Source of the DNA: Pseudomonas psychrophila
GTDB taxonomy: Bacteria > Pseudomonadota > Gammaproteobacteria > Pseudomonadales > Pseudomonadaceae
DNA: 64,000 nt
NCBI RefSeq assembly: GCF_001043005.1
Contig: NZ_JYKZ01000018.1
Location: 1-64,000 of the forward strand
Direction: 5' to 3'
The first letter of the stretch is position 1; each line of letters starts with the position of its first letter. A program made the position numbers and the translations under genes. This document shows, piece after piece, positions 25,180 through 34,120 of this stretch. The notes beneath the pieces are model-generated. The model had not been told where the DNA came from, made no database searches, and saw only the letters and a program-made list of their open reading frames with translations.

Positions 25180-26037
25180 CTACGCTTTACCGTCCAGTAT
25201 CGCGGCATAGCCCTCGCGATAACTTGAGTATCGAGGCTCCCAGCCCAGTGCCTTGGCGCGGGCGTTACTGCATCGTTTGCTCCCGGCCCGGCGAGTGCTT
25301 GTCTCTTCGGCCCACTCAGTCACCCCCAGACGTTCGCGCAACCAGCCGACCACCTCAGCCAAGGGGACCGGTGCGTTGTCGACGCCTATATAGATGTCGT
25401 CCAGGGTTTTGCCCTCGCGATCTGCCTCAAGCAAAAACGCCAGAAGGCCCGCGGCGTCGTCGGCATGGATCCGGTTGCCATACAGTGGAGGATCGACAGC
25501 CACGCGATACCCTTTGCGCACCTGCCCCAGCATCCACTCGCGACCCGGTCCGTAGATCCCGGTAAGGCGCACTACGCTGGCTGCCAGCGCACTGTTTAGC
25601 GCCACCTGCTCGGCATCGAGCATGATGCGGCCAGAGTAATTCGACGCCTGGGCCGGGGAGGTCTCGTCAACCCACTCGCCGTCCTTCTGGCCAAAAACGC
25701 TGCTGCTGGACACGAACAGCAGCCGTTTAGGCCGTTGGCCGTTTTGCTCGAGCCAGTTAAGGGTGTGTTTCAAACCGTCGACATACGCTGCCTGATAACC
25801 TGCCTCGTCATGATCGGTCGCCGCCGCGCTGTACACCAGATAGTCGATCTGGCCGGTTGGCCATTGCGCCGGGCATTGCGCGCCGAACAAGTCGCCCGCC
25901 ACCCCGATGACGCCTGCAGGTAAACGATCGATGGAGCGTCGCAGGCCATATACCTGCCAGTCACTGCCGAGCAACCGAGTGGCCAGGCGGCTGCCAATAT
26001 CACCGCACCCGGCGATCAATACAGAAGCTTTTGGCAT
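25180..26037 (-). CDS. NAD(P)-dependent epimerase/dehydratase-like SDR protein (YeeZ-like)
   Basis: 285 residues, an extended SDR with the N-terminal dinucleotide motif ILIAGCGDIGSRLA (as IAGCGDIG near residue 8), the FVSSSSVFG strand with active-site Ser, and Y-x-x-x-less SNYSGRIMLDAEQV region. YeeZ-type proteins are putative sugar epimerases of unknown substrate. Convergent with the lipoprotein gene; divergent from exbB across 189 bp that holds an A/T-rich Fur-box-like stretch. Confidence 0.78.
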   Translation of the reverse strand: MPKASVLIAGCGDIGSRLATRLLGSDWQVYGLRRSIDRLPAGVIGVAGDLFGAQCPAQWPTGQIDYLVYSAAATDHDEAGYQAAYVDGLKHTLNWLEQNGQRPKRLLFVSSSSVFGQKDGEWVDETSPAQASNYSGRIMLDAEQVALNSALAASVVRLTGIYGPGREWMLGQVRKGYRVAVDPPLYGNRIHADDAAGLLAFLLEADREGKTLDDIYIGVDNAPVPLAEVVGWLRERLGVTEWAEETSTRRAGSKRCSNARAKALGWEPRYSSYREGYAAILDGKA

Positions 26038-26143
26038 CGCAAAATCCCTAATGAAAAGTTACAAAACGACGTGATTTGACACGACCTAAGTCGTGACTTT
26101 CGAAAAAAACAGATGCTATTGCTTTTGTTAACAAGAATTACTT

Positions 26144-26166
26144 GCAATAATAACGCATCATTTTGC
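26144..26166 (+). promoter_or_regulatory. Possible Fur box upstream of exbB
   Basis: GCAATAATAACGCATCATTTTGC is imperfectly symmetrical, with outer GCAA/TTGC arms and ATAAT-type cores like Pseudomonas Fur sites. It lies about 60 bp before exbB, whose operon is usually iron-regulated. The match is approximate. Confidence 0.35.
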
Positions 26167-26226
26167 CCTTGGTCTTACACCGCGTTGTAGGGCATTACCT
26201 CATTACTTTCCTCAGGTCCGGCTAGC

Positions 26227-27207
26227 ATGACACGCAATCATTCCACCGCTTCGCCAACCCAGCTTTTGAGCCCATCACGCGTCTGGCGTGGGGTAGTGGC
26301 GCTGATGTTCAGCTTGATGTTGGCACCTGTCGCGGCCTATGCCGACGAACCTGCTGCCCCTGCCGCACCCGCTGCTACTGAAGCTGCTGCCCCGGCACCT
26401 GTCGCAACACCGGGTGCGACTGATCCTACACTGGTTGAGGGTGCTGTTGCCCCGGCTGATGACGCGCCGCAAATTATTGCCGAAGAAGATAACAGCCTGG
26501 GCATGGCCCATGACCTGTCGCCTTGGGGCATGTACAAAAACGCGGACATCGTCGTCAAAATCGTGATGATCGGTCTGGCCATCGCCTCGATCATTACCTG
26601 GACCATCGGGATTGCCAAAGGCTTTGAAGTGCTGGGCGCCAAGCGTCGTCTGCGCGTTGAAATCGCCAACCTTAAAAAAGCCCGCACCCTGAAAGAAGCC
26701 AGTGAGACAGCGGCCAAAGAAGGTACGTTGGCCCACCTGCTGGTGCAGGACGCCCTGGAAGAAATGCGCCTGTCGGCCAACAGCCGTGAAAAAGAAGGCA
26801 TCAAGGAGCGTGTGAGCTTCCGTCTTGAGCGTCTGGTAGCCGCTTGCGGCCGCAACATGAGCAGCGGCACGGGCGTACTCGCCACCATCGGTTCCACCGC
26901 ACCGTTCGTCGGTCTGTTCGGTACGGTATGGGGCATCATGAACAGCTTTATCGGTATCGCCAAAACCCAGACCACCAACCTGGCCGTCGTTGCGCCGGGC
27001 ATTGCTGAAGCCCTGTTGGCCACGGCACTGGGTCTGGTTGCCGCGATCCCTGCGGTAGTGATTTACAACGTTTTCGCCCGTTCCATCACCGGCTACAAGG
27101 CCCAGGTGGCGGATGCGTCTGCTGAAGTGTTGCTGTTGGTTAGCCGTGACCTCGATCACCTGCCGCCCGAGCGTAGCTCGCAACCGCACATGGTGAAAGT
27201 GGGGTAA
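26227..27207 (+). CDS. exbB: TonB-system energiser ExbB
   Basis: 326 residues. A long N-terminal part holds a signal-like hydrophobic segment and an Ala/Pro-rich linker (AAPAAPAATEAAAPAPVATP), as in Pseudomonas ExbB; the conserved MotA/TolQ/ExbB core follows from about residue 105, with three membrane helices and the GSTAPFVGLFGTVWGIMNSF motif. With ExbD it forms the proton channel that drives TonB. Six nt before exbD; first gene of exbB-exbD-tonB. Confidence 0.94.
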   Translation: MTRNHSTASPTQLLSPSRVWRGVVALMFSLMLAPVAAYADEPAAPAAPAATEAAAPAPVATPGATDPTLVEGAVAPADDAPQIIAEEDNSLGMAHDLSPWGMYKNADIVVKIVMIGLAIASIITWTIGIAKGFEVLGAKRRLRVEIANLKKARTLKEASETAAKEGTLAHLLVQDALEEMRLSANSREKEGIKERVSFRLERLVAACGRNMSSGTGVLATIGSTAPFVGLFGTVWGIMNSFIGIAKTQTTNLAVVAPGIAEALLATALGLVAAIPAVVIYNVFARSITGYKAQVADASAEVLLLVSRDLDHLPPERSSQPHMVKVG

Positions 27208-27213
27208 TCGGCC

Positions 27214-27639
27214 ATGGGCCTGCATTTAAAAGAAGGCGATGACGATCTCGCCGAGAACCACGAAATCAACGTCACCCCGTTTATTGACGTGATGCTGGTA
27301 CTGCTGATCATCTTCATGGTGGCAGCACCGCTGGCCACTGTGGATATCAAGGTTGACCTGCCAGCTTCAACTGCCAAACCGGCGCCTCGTCCCGAGAAAC
27401 CCGTGTTCCTCAGCGTCAAGGCTGACCAGCGGCTGTATCTGGGCGAAGAACCGGTCACGGTTGAAGCGTTGGGCCCGACCCTGGATGCCAGGACCCACAA
27501 CAACAAAGACACGACGATCTTCTTCCAGGCCGACAAGGGCGTGGACTACGGTGACTTGATGAGCGTGATGGATGCTTTGCGCGCAGCTGGTTACTTGAAG
27601 GTGGGTCTGGTCGGACTTGAGACGGCAGCCAAGAAATGA
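27214..27639 (+). CDS. exbD: Biopolymer transport protein ExbD
   Basis: 141 residues. One N-terminal membrane helix carrying the proton-linked Asp in NVTPFIDVMLVLLIIFMVAA (Asp near residue 26), followed by a periplasmic domain. It partners with ExbB and TonB. Its stop overlaps the tonB start by 4 nt (ATGA), showing translational coupling. Confidence 0.95.
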   Translation: MGLHLKEGDDDLAENHEINVTPFIDVMLVLLIIFMVAAPLATVDIKVDLPASTAKPAPRPEKPVFLSVKADQRLYLGEEPVTVEALGPTLDARTHNNKDTTIFFQADKGVDYGDLMSVMDALRAAGYLKVGLVGLETAAKK

Positions 27640-28382
27640 CCATAGCGCGCCAAAAGATGACGCGTTACGCAACCAGCCTGGCCGTGGTATTGGGTGTCCA
27701 TGCAGTGGCAGTGATTCTTGCCCTGCAATGGTCCAACCCGCGCGCGATCGAACTTCCGCCGCAAGCGATGATGGTTGATCTGGCACCACTGCCGGCACCG
27801 CCGCCTCCTGCGCCGCCAAAAGTGGTGACACCGCCACAACCGCCGGCGCCAGTGGAAGAGTTGCCGATACCCAAGCTGGCCGAAGCGCCCAAGCCGAAGA
27901 TCTCTGTACCTAAACCGGTCAAGCCCAAGCAAAAGCCTCAGCCGCCCAAGCCTGTGGAAAAACCGGACCCGGTCAAAGAGAAACCTTCCGAAGAGAAACC
28001 CAGCGACGCGACGCCGACCAAGAACACCAGTGAGAAATCCGCTGCACCGGCCCCGGGGCCGTCTGCGCAACAACTGGCAGCCAAAGCCAGCTGGGAAGGC
28101 ACCTTGCTCAGTCACTTGGGCAAGTACAAGAAGTACCCGCCTGCTGCGCAATCCCGTGGCAAGGAAGGTCTGAACCGTCTGCGCTTCGTAGTGGATGCTG
28201 AAGGCAAGGTACTGTCCTACGAGTTAGTCGGACGTTCCGGCAATGCTGATCTGGACCGGGCCACCCTGGAAATGATTCGCCGGGCACAGCCATTGCCCAA
28301 GCCGCCGCCCGAGATGCTGACCAATGGCAGCATCGAGATCGTGGCACCCTTCGTTTATTCCATCGATAAGCGTCGGCGATAA
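27636..28382 (+). CDS. tonB: Energy transducer TonB
   Basis: 248 residues. N-terminal anchor (LAVVLGVHAVAVILALQW), then a long Pro/Lys-rich spacer (about residues 48-135, with PPPPAPPKV and KPKQKPQPPKP), and a C-terminal TonB domain from about 150 (KYPPAAQSRGKEG, LRFVVDAEGKVLSYELVGRS). It transmits the energy of the proton gradient to outer-membrane siderophore and vitamin receptors. Coupled to exbD by ATGA overlap; a hairpin terminator follows. Confidence 0.95.
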   Translation: MTIARQKMTRYATSLAVVLGVHAVAVILALQWSNPRAIELPPQAMMVDLAPLPAPPPPAPPKVVTPPQPPAPVEELPIPKLAEAPKPKISVPKPVKPKQKPQPPKPVEKPDPVKEKPSEEKPSDATPTKNTSEKSAAPAPGPSAQQLAAKASWEGTLLSHLGKYKKYPPAAQSRGKEGLNRLRFVVDAEGKVLSYELVGRSGNADLDRATLEMIRRAQPLPKPPPEMLTNGSIEIVAPFVYSIDKRRR

Positions 28383-28387
28383 CACCG

Positions 28388-28412
28388 CAAAGGGCACCTC
28401 AGGGTGCCCTTT
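28388..28412 (+). terminator. Hairpin terminator after tonB
   Basis: AAAGGGCACC-TCA-GGGTGCCCTTT, a stem of about 10 bp, beginning 6 nt after the tonB stop; the T-run is short. Confidence 0.7.
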
Positions 28413-28542
28413 GTGCATCTGCGAGCAAGATAAATCAGCCCTGCCTTTGATTAGCGACTGTAGCTCTTGGGGCAATGTCTGATAACGTGCGTCTATCGAT
28501 TGCAGCCGCTATGCTTGGCCCGCAACCACAGGGACGCACGCT

Positions 28543-29463
28543 ATGACGCTTACAGAATTACGCTACATCGTTACCCTCGCCCAAGAGCAACACTTCGGTC
28601 ACGCGGCCGAACGTTGTCACGTCAGCCAGCCGACCCTGTCGGTGGGTGTGAAAAAACTGGAAGACGAACTCGGTGTGCTGATTTTCGAGCGCAGCAAAAG
28701 TGCGGTACGCGTCACTCCGGTCGGTGAAAGCATCGTGGCTCAGGCCCAAAAGGTGCTGGAGCAGGCCCAAGGGATTCGCGAGCTGGCACAGGCCGGCAAG
28801 AATCAGCTGACGGCCCCTCTCAAGGTCGGCGCGATCTACACCGTGGGCCCGTACCTGTTCCCGCACCTGATTCCACAACTGCACCGGGTTGCCCCGCAGA
28901 TGCCGTTGTACATCGAAGAAAACTTCACCCACGTGCTGCGTGACAAACTGCGCAACGGTGAGCTGGACGCGATCATCATCGCGCTGCCGTTCCAGGAAGC
29001 TGACGTCCTGACTCTGCCGCTCTATGACGAGCCGTTTTACGTGCTGATGCCCAGTGAGCACCCGTGGACCAAAAAAGAGACCATCGACGCCAGTCTGCTC
29101 AACGACAAGAGCCTGCTGTTGCTGGGCGAAGGTCACTGTTTCCGCGATCAGGTCCTTGAGGCGTGCCCGACCGTGGCCAAAGGCAATGATGGCGCCATGC
29201 ACACGACGGTTGAGTCCAGTTCGCTGGAAACCATCCGCCATATGGTGGCGTCCGGTCTGGGTATCTCGATCCTGCCGTTGTCTGCCGTGGACAGTCACCA
29301 TTACGCTCCCGGCATCCTGGCCGTGCGCCCGTTGACCCCACCGGTGCCGTTTCGAACGGTCGCCATTGCCTGGCGTGCCAGCTTCCCGCGGCCCAAGGCA
29401 ATTGAAATCCTTGCCGACTCGATCCGCCTGTGTTCGGTGGCCAAGCCGCCTGCCGCGAAGTAA
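28543..29463 (+). CDS. oxyR: Hydrogen peroxide-sensing LysR regulator OxyR
   Basis: 306 residues. N-terminal LysR helix-turn-helix (HFGHAAERCHVSQPTLSVGV) and the redox switch in the effector domain: Cys199 and Cys208 in EGHCFRDQVLEAC, exactly the E. coli numbering and spacing. Peroxide forms a disulfide between them and turns on catalase and alkyl hydroperoxide reductase genes. It lies 8 nt before recG, a Pseudomonas arrangement in which the two genes are cotranscribed. Confidence 0.95.
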   Translation: MTLTELRYIVTLAQEQHFGHAAERCHVSQPTLSVGVKKLEDELGVLIFERSKSAVRVTPVGESIVAQAQKVLEQAQGIRELAQAGKNQLTAPLKVGAIYTVGPYLFPHLIPQLHRVAPQMPLYIEENFTHVLRDKLRNGELDAIIIALPFQEADVLTLPLYDEPFYVLMPSEHPWTKKETIDASLLNDKSLLLLGEGHCFRDQVLEACPTVAKGNDGAMHTTVESSSLETIRHMVASGLGISILPLSAVDSHHYAPGILAVRPLTPPVPFRTVAIAWRASFPRPKAIEILADSIRLCSVAKPPAAK

Positions 29464-29471
29464 GTCTGCCG

Positions 29472-31547
29472 ATGACCGAGTTGTCGAAAGTGTCGGTCAC
29501 CGCGCTCAAGGGCGTGGGCGAGGCCATGGCCGAGAAACTGGCCAAGGTCGGACTGGAAAACGTCCAGGACGTATTGTTCCATCTGCCATTGCGCTATCAG
29601 GACCGAACCCGCGTGGTGCCGATTGGTGCCTTGCGGCCTGGTCAGGATGCGGTGGTTGAAGGGCGGGTCATCGGTGCTGATGTGGTCATGGGCAAGCGTC
29701 GCAGCTTGCTGGTGCGCATCAACGACGGCACCGGCGGCCTGAGCCTGCGCTTCTATCACTTCAGTAATGCGCAAAAGGATAGCCTCAAGCGCGGCACCGA
29801 AGTGCGCTGCTATGGCGAGGCCCGGCCCGGGGCGTCGGGTCTGGAAATCTACCACCCCGAATACCGCGCCATTACCGGTGACGAGCCGCCGCCTGTCGAT
29901 ACCACGCTGACGCCGATTTATCCCACCACAGAAGGCCTGACCCAGCAGCGCTTGCGCCAGCTGAGCCAGCAGAGCCTGGCCATGCTCGGCCCGCGCAGCC
30001 TGCCCGACTGGTTACCGCCGGAGCTGGCCAAGGATTACCAGTTGGCCCCGCTGGACCAGGCCATTCGTTATTTGCATCAGCCTCCTGCCGATGCCGATGT
30101 TGAAGAACTCGCCTTGGGCCATCACTGGGCACAACACCGCCTGGCCTTTGAAGAGTTGCTGACTCATCAACTGTCCCAACAGCGCTTGCGCGAGAGCTTG
30201 CGCTCCCAGCAGGCGCCAGCATTGCCCAAGGCTACGAAACTGCCGGTGCAGTTTCTGGCCAATCTGGGCTTCCCGCCGACGGGAGCCCAGGCTCGGGTCG
30301 GCAACGAAATCGCCTATGACCTCAGCCAGCCCGAGCCCATGCTGCGCCTGATCCAGGGCGACGTAGGGTCCGGCAAGACGGTGGTGGCGGCGATGGCTGC
30401 CCTGCAGGCCCTTGAGGCGGGGTATCAGGTGGCATTGATGGCACCGACGGAAATCCTCGCCGAGCAGCACTTCATTAACTTCAAGCGCTGGCTGGAGCCT
30501 TTGGGGCTTGAAGTCGCCTGGCTGGCCGGCAAACTCAAGGGCAAGGCCCGCGTGACGGCGATGGAGCAAATTGCCAGTGGCGTACCCATGGTTGTGGGCA
30601 CCCATGCGTTGTTTCAGGAACATGTGCAGTTCCACAATCTGGCGCTGGTCATCATCGATGAGCAGCACCGCTTCGGCGTGCAGCAGCGCCTGGCACTGCG
30701 CAACAAGGGCGTGGGCGGCGTGATGTGCCCGCATCAGTTGATCATGACCGCGACCCCTATTCCGCGCACCCTGGCCATGAGCGCTTACGCCGACCTCGAC
30801 ACCTCGATTCTCGACGAACTGCCGCCTGGCCGCACCCCGGTCAACACCGTGCTGGTGGTCGATACGCGACGCATCGAAGTGATTGAGCGGGTGCGCGCTG
30901 CCTGCGCCGAGGGGCGACAGGCCTATTGGGTCTGCACCCTGATCGAAGAATCCGAAGAGATGACCTGTCAGGCCGCTGAAACCACCTTCGAAGACCTTTC
31001 CAGTGCCTTGGGCGAGTTGCGCGTCGGCCTGATCCACGGGCGCATGAAAGCGGCTGAAAAAGCGGCCGTCATGGCCCAGTTCAAGGCCGGCGAGTTGCAG
31101 TTGCTGGTGGCGACCACGGTTATTGAAGTGGGCGTCGACGTGCCCAATGCCAGCCTGATGATCATCGAAAACCCTGAGCGGCTGGGCCTTTCACAGCTTC
31201 ACCAGTTGCGTGGGCGTGTAGGCCGGGGCAGCGCCGCAAGCCATTGCGTGCTGCTGTATCACCCGCCACTGTCGCAAATTGGCCGCCAGCGTCTGGGCAT
31301 CATGCGCGAGACCAACGACGGCTTTGTGATCGCCGAAAAAGACCTTGAACTGCGCGGCCCCGGAGAAATGCTCGGCACCCGCCAGACTGGCCTTTTACAA
31401 TTCAAGGTTGCCGACCTGATGCGCGATGCCGACCTGCTGCCCGCCGTGCGCGAGGCGGCCCAAGCGTTGATTGAGCGCTGGCCCGGCCATGTCAGTCCTT
31501 TGCTGGATCGATGGCTGCGTCACGGTCAGCAATACGGGCAGGTGTAA
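29472..31547 (+). CDS. recG: ATP-dependent DNA helicase RecG
   Basis: 691 residues. Begins MTELSKVSVTALKGVGE (wedge domain start). Helicase motifs: GDVGSGKTVVAAMAA (Walker A), the DEQHRFGVQQR box (motif II), TATPIPRTLAM (III), and IIENPERLGLSQLHQLRGRVGRG (VI), ending with the RecG-specific FKVADLMRD tail. It remodels stalled replication forks and R-loops. ATG at 29472; downstream of oxyR by 8 nt. Confidence 0.97.
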   Translation: MTELSKVSVTALKGVGEAMAEKLAKVGLENVQDVLFHLPLRYQDRTRVVPIGALRPGQDAVVEGRVIGADVVMGKRRSLLVRINDGTGGLSLRFYHFSNAQKDSLKRGTEVRCYGEARPGASGLEIYHPEYRAITGDEPPPVDTTLTPIYPTTEGLTQQRLRQLSQQSLAMLGPRSLPDWLPPELAKDYQLAPLDQAIRYLHQPPADADVEELALGHHWAQHRLAFEELLTHQLSQQRLRESLRSQQAPALPKATKLPVQFLANLGFPPTGAQARVGNEIAYDLSQPEPMLRLIQGDVGSGKTVVAAMAALQALEAGYQVALMAPTEILAEQHFINFKRWLEPLGLEVAWLAGKLKGKARVTAMEQIASGVPMVVGTHALFQEHVQFHNLALVIIDEQHRFGVQQRLALRNKGVGGVMCPHQLIMTATPIPRTLAMSAYADLDTSILDELPPGRTPVNTVLVVDTRRIEVIERVRAACAEGRQAYWVCTLIEESEEMTCQAAETTFEDLSSALGELRVGLIHGRMKAAEKAAVMAQFKAGELQLLVATTVIEVGVDVPNASLMIIENPERLGLSQLHQLRGRVGRGSAASHCVLLYHPPLSQIGRQRLGIMRETNDGFVIAEKDLELRGPGEMLGTRQTGLLQFKVADLMRDADLLPAVREAAQALIERWPGHVSPLLDRWLRHGQQYGQV

Positions 31548-31626
31548 AACACCATTCAGTAAATGCCCCGGCTGCCGATCTAGTAACGGCTTATCAAATT
31601 TGAGTTGTACAGAACGGATGCAGATC

Positions 31627-33021
31627 ATGACTGAAGTTGCCAGCGCCCCTGCCGTTGCGAGCACGCCGTCTGTTATCGGGCGCTTGCTCGGTGACTTGGC
31701 CATCGACTATCGCGAAGTCCCTGATCACCCGGCGCTCGATCCTGCGCGCAAGGTCCAGGCCGTACTGCTCGATGACTCGGTCGGCATCCTGATGGTGCTG
31801 TTCACGCAGAGCCATTTGCTGGATTTGAACCGTCTGGCTGACTTGATCGGGCGCCGCATGACCGCCCTTGCGCCCGATCGCCTCCAGACCCTGCTCGACA
31901 AGCAGGGCCTGAGCCTGTTGCCGGGCCTGCCCGCGCTGATCAACTCGCCCTGCCTGTACGAAGAGCAATTGCTGCAACAATCCACGCTGCTGATCAGCGC
32001 CGGTGAACCGGGGCAGTTGCTCGAAATTACCCGGGAAGACTTCAAGCGCCTGCTCAAGAACGCCAGCGTGGGTGGTTTTGGCGAGCCCCTGAGTGCGATC
32101 AAACTTGATTACGCAGGGGACGACGGCGAGGCCATTACCCGAGCCGTCCAGGCATTCACTGCGCGACGGATTCAGCAGCGGCTTGAAGCCACCATCGAGT
32201 TGCCGCCGCTGGCAGAGAGCGTGCGCAGAATCATGCGGCTACGGTCCGACCCCGAGGTCACCATCGATGAGATCACCAGTGTTGTCGAAACCGACCCGGC
32301 ACTGGCGGCACAAGTCATGAGCTGGGCGTCCTCGTCGTACTACGCGTCACAGAGCAAGATTCGCTCGGTCGAAGATGCCATTGTGCGGGTGCTGGGGGTC
32401 GATCTGGTGATCAACCTGGCGTTGAGCCTGTCGCTGGGCAAGAGCCTGAGCCTGCCCAAGGACAATCCTCAATCGAGTACGCCCTACTGGCAGCAGTCGA
32501 TCTACACCGCAGCGGTGATTGAAGGGCTGACCCGCGCCATGCCTCGGGAACAACGCCCTGAAGTCGGCATGACCTACCTAGGCGGGCTGTTGCACAACTT
32601 TGGTTACTTGTTGCTGGCCTATGTGTTTCCGCCGCATTTTTCGCTGATTTGCCGTCATCTTGAGGTCAACCCCCACGTCAGCCACAGCCTGATTGAACAG
32701 CACTTGCTGGGCATCAGCCGTGAGCAAATGGGAGCCTGGTTGATGCGGTTCTGGGGGATGCCTGACGAGCTGGCGATCGCGGTGCGCTTTCAACATGATC
32801 CGGCTTACATCGGCACAGATGCTGCGTACCCGAATCTGGTGTGTCTTGCGCTGGGGTTACTGCGAAATCACGGCATTGGGCACGGTGCGAGTGCCCCGAT
32901 ACCGGATGCGCTGTTTGAGCGTTTAGGTGTGACCCGCGACAAGGCCGAAGCGGTGGTCAGTAAAGTGCTGGAGGCTGAAGTGTTACTGCGCGAGATGGCG
33001 GCGCAGTTCGGTCAGGCCTGA
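31627..33021 (+). CDS. HDOD-domain protein with N-terminal YbaK-like domain
   Basis: 464 residues. Residues about 15-160 resemble the YbaK/ProX aminoacyl-tRNA deacylase fold (KVQAVLLDDSVGILMVLFTQ, LDLNRLADLIGRRM, then LISAGEPGQLLEITREDF). From about residue 192 an HDOD domain runs: LPPLAESVRRIMRLRSDP, TDPALAAQVMSWASS, and GVDLVINLALSLSLGKSL. HDOD proteins act in signalling and surface behaviour; this fusion occurs in other pseudomonads near recG. ATG 31627 or the adjacent 31618. It is followed by a palindromic repeat. Confidence 0.85.
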   Translation: MTEVASAPAVASTPSVIGRLLGDLAIDYREVPDHPALDPARKVQAVLLDDSVGILMVLFTQSHLLDLNRLADLIGRRMTALAPDRLQTLLDKQGLSLLPGLPALINSPCLYEEQLLQQSTLLISAGEPGQLLEITREDFKRLLKNASVGGFGEPLSAIKLDYAGDDGEAITRAVQAFTARRIQQRLEATIELPPLAESVRRIMRLRSDPEVTIDEITSVVETDPALAAQVMSWASSSYYASQSKIRSVEDAIVRVLGVDLVINLALSLSLGKSLSLPKDNPQSSTPYWQQSIYTAAVIEGLTRAMPREQRPEVGMTYLGGLLHNFGYLLLAYVFPPHFSLICRHLEVNPHVSHSLIEQHLLGISREQMGAWLMRFWGMPDELAIAVRFQHDPAYIGTDAAYPNLVCLALGLLRNHGIGHGASAPIPDALFERLGVTRDKAEAVVSKVLEAEVLLREMAAQFGQA

Positions 33022-33030
33022 ATCACTGAA

Positions 33031-33075
33031 AGCCCCTCACCCTAACCCTCTCCCAGAGGGTCGGGGTGAGGGGTT
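33031..33075. repeat. Palindromic CCCTCACCC/GGGTGAGGG repeat, copy 2
   Basis: CCCCTCACCCTAACCCTCTCCC, AG, then AGGGTCGGGGTGAGGGG. Sits between the convergent HDOD and SCP2-like genes and can act as a hairpin terminator for both. Confidence 0.7.
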
Positions 33076-33082
33076 CTTGACC

Positions 33083-33463
33083 TTAAGCCTTGGCTTTTTT
33101 ACGCGGCTTGAGGTATTTGGTCAGGCCCTGGAACCAGATCACCAGCGCCGGGTTGCCCTTGATCTGAATCGACTTGTCCTGAATCCCGGTCATGAACGCC
33201 AGTTGCTTGTTCTTCGCTTGCAACGTGGCGAAGCCGTAGGCGGCATCTTTAAAGGCGATGGCAAACGCAGGCTCCGGATACAGGCCGCCGTAGCTGGTGA
33301 TGCGCTGGTTTTTGACCTTGAAATGACGAGCCACTTTGCCGTCGAGGGTTTGTAGCTGGAACACCAGATCCTTGTCAGCCAGTTGCTGCGCAAAGGCGGG
33401 GTTCTTACGGCTGGCTCTGCTCATTAGAAAGCCCAGCATCCAGAGCAGAAAACGAAATTTCAT
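33083..33463 (-). CDS. SCP2-like small protein
   Basis: 126 residues. After a short hydrophobic start (RFLLWMLGFLMSRA), the body (VFQLQTLDGKVARHFKVKN, ALVIWFQGLTKYLKP) resembles the SCP2 sterol-carrier fold, as in YhbT/UbiT-type proteins, though weakly. Lysines and arginines crowd the C-terminus (KPRKKAKA). No function can be stated. Convergent with the HDOD gene across the repeat at 33031. Confidence 0.6.
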   Translation of the reverse strand: MKFRFLLWMLGFLMSRASRKNPAFAQQLADKDLVFQLQTLDGKVARHFKVKNQRITSYGGLYPEPAFAIAFKDAAYGFATLQAKNKQLAFMTGIQDKSIQIKGNPALVIWFQGLTKYLKPRKKAKA

Positions 33464-33602
33464 GTACGCGGCCTCGGGGGGAATAAAAAAATGGCCGGCG
33501 CAGTTTAACGATTTGAGAGAAGAACGCTATATATCTGCAAGTATGGGCGTAGATGGGGTAGGTTTTGCCGCTTATGGCCGCACAATCGATCCGTTTGCAG
33601 TC

Positions 33603-33640
33603 AAGAATGGGCCGCTAGCATCGCCAGCTTGCCCATTCTT
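33603..33640 (-). terminator. Hairpin downstream of the HU gene
   Basis: AAGAATGGGC and GCCCATTCTT form a perfect 10-bp stem with an 18-nt loop, starting 16 nt past the HU stop (complement). The T-run after it is weak. Confidence 0.5.
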
Positions 33641-33655
33641 CATGTCGCCAGTGCC

Positions 33656-33931
33656 TTAAGGATTAACGCTGTCCTTGAGGAATTTGCCCGGCTTGAACGC
33701 GACCGTGTTGCTGGCCTTGATGGTGACCGGCTGACCGGTTTGCGGGTTTTGTCCGGTACGGGCACCGCGATGACGCTGAATAAAGGTACCGAAGCCGACC
33801 AGCGTGACGCTGTCTTTGCGATGCAGGGCCTGGGTGATTTCTTCAAGCACGGCATTGAGTACGCGGTTGGCTTGTTCTTTGGTGAGGTCGGCCTTTTCAG
33901 CAATAGCGGCGGCGAGATCTGGTTTACGCAT
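33656..33931 (-). CDS. HU-family DNA-binding protein
   Basis: 91 residues. MRKPDLAAAIAEKADLTKEQA (helix bundle), VTLVGFGTFIQRHRGARTGQNPQTG (the DNA-clamping arm) and the final KASNTVAFKPGKFLKD match HU/IHF proteins, which bend and compact DNA. Its arm has GARTGQNPQTGQPV, typical of HU rather than IHF. The same position beside rubredoxin reductase is known in Pseudomonas. It is probably one of several HU paralogues in the cell. Confidence 0.92.
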   Translation of the reverse strand: MRKPDLAAAIAEKADLTKEQANRVLNAVLEEITQALHRKDSVTLVGFGTFIQRHRGARTGQNPQTGQPVTIKASNTVAFKPGKFLKDSVNP

Positions 33932-34120
33932 GATGAAGCCTCTTTGACGGTTTTTTGTTGTTATGTCCGTGCTGCTCTCTACGGAGCAGCGCCCAAGGCG
34001 CCGCAGGCTCTAAACTGCGGCAGACCGGTGTGAGGATGGCACGCGGCCAAGGCCGGCGCCAGCCTTCGCACAGGCTTTGTTGAGCCAAGGCAGTGCCATA
34101 TCCGACAGAGTGCGCAGTGT

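Noticed and set aside
33932..34120. Gap between HU and rubredoxin reductase as an RNA gene
   Set aside because: No tRNA-like folding or promoter-terminator pair could be made out; only scattered GC-rich inverted repeats.
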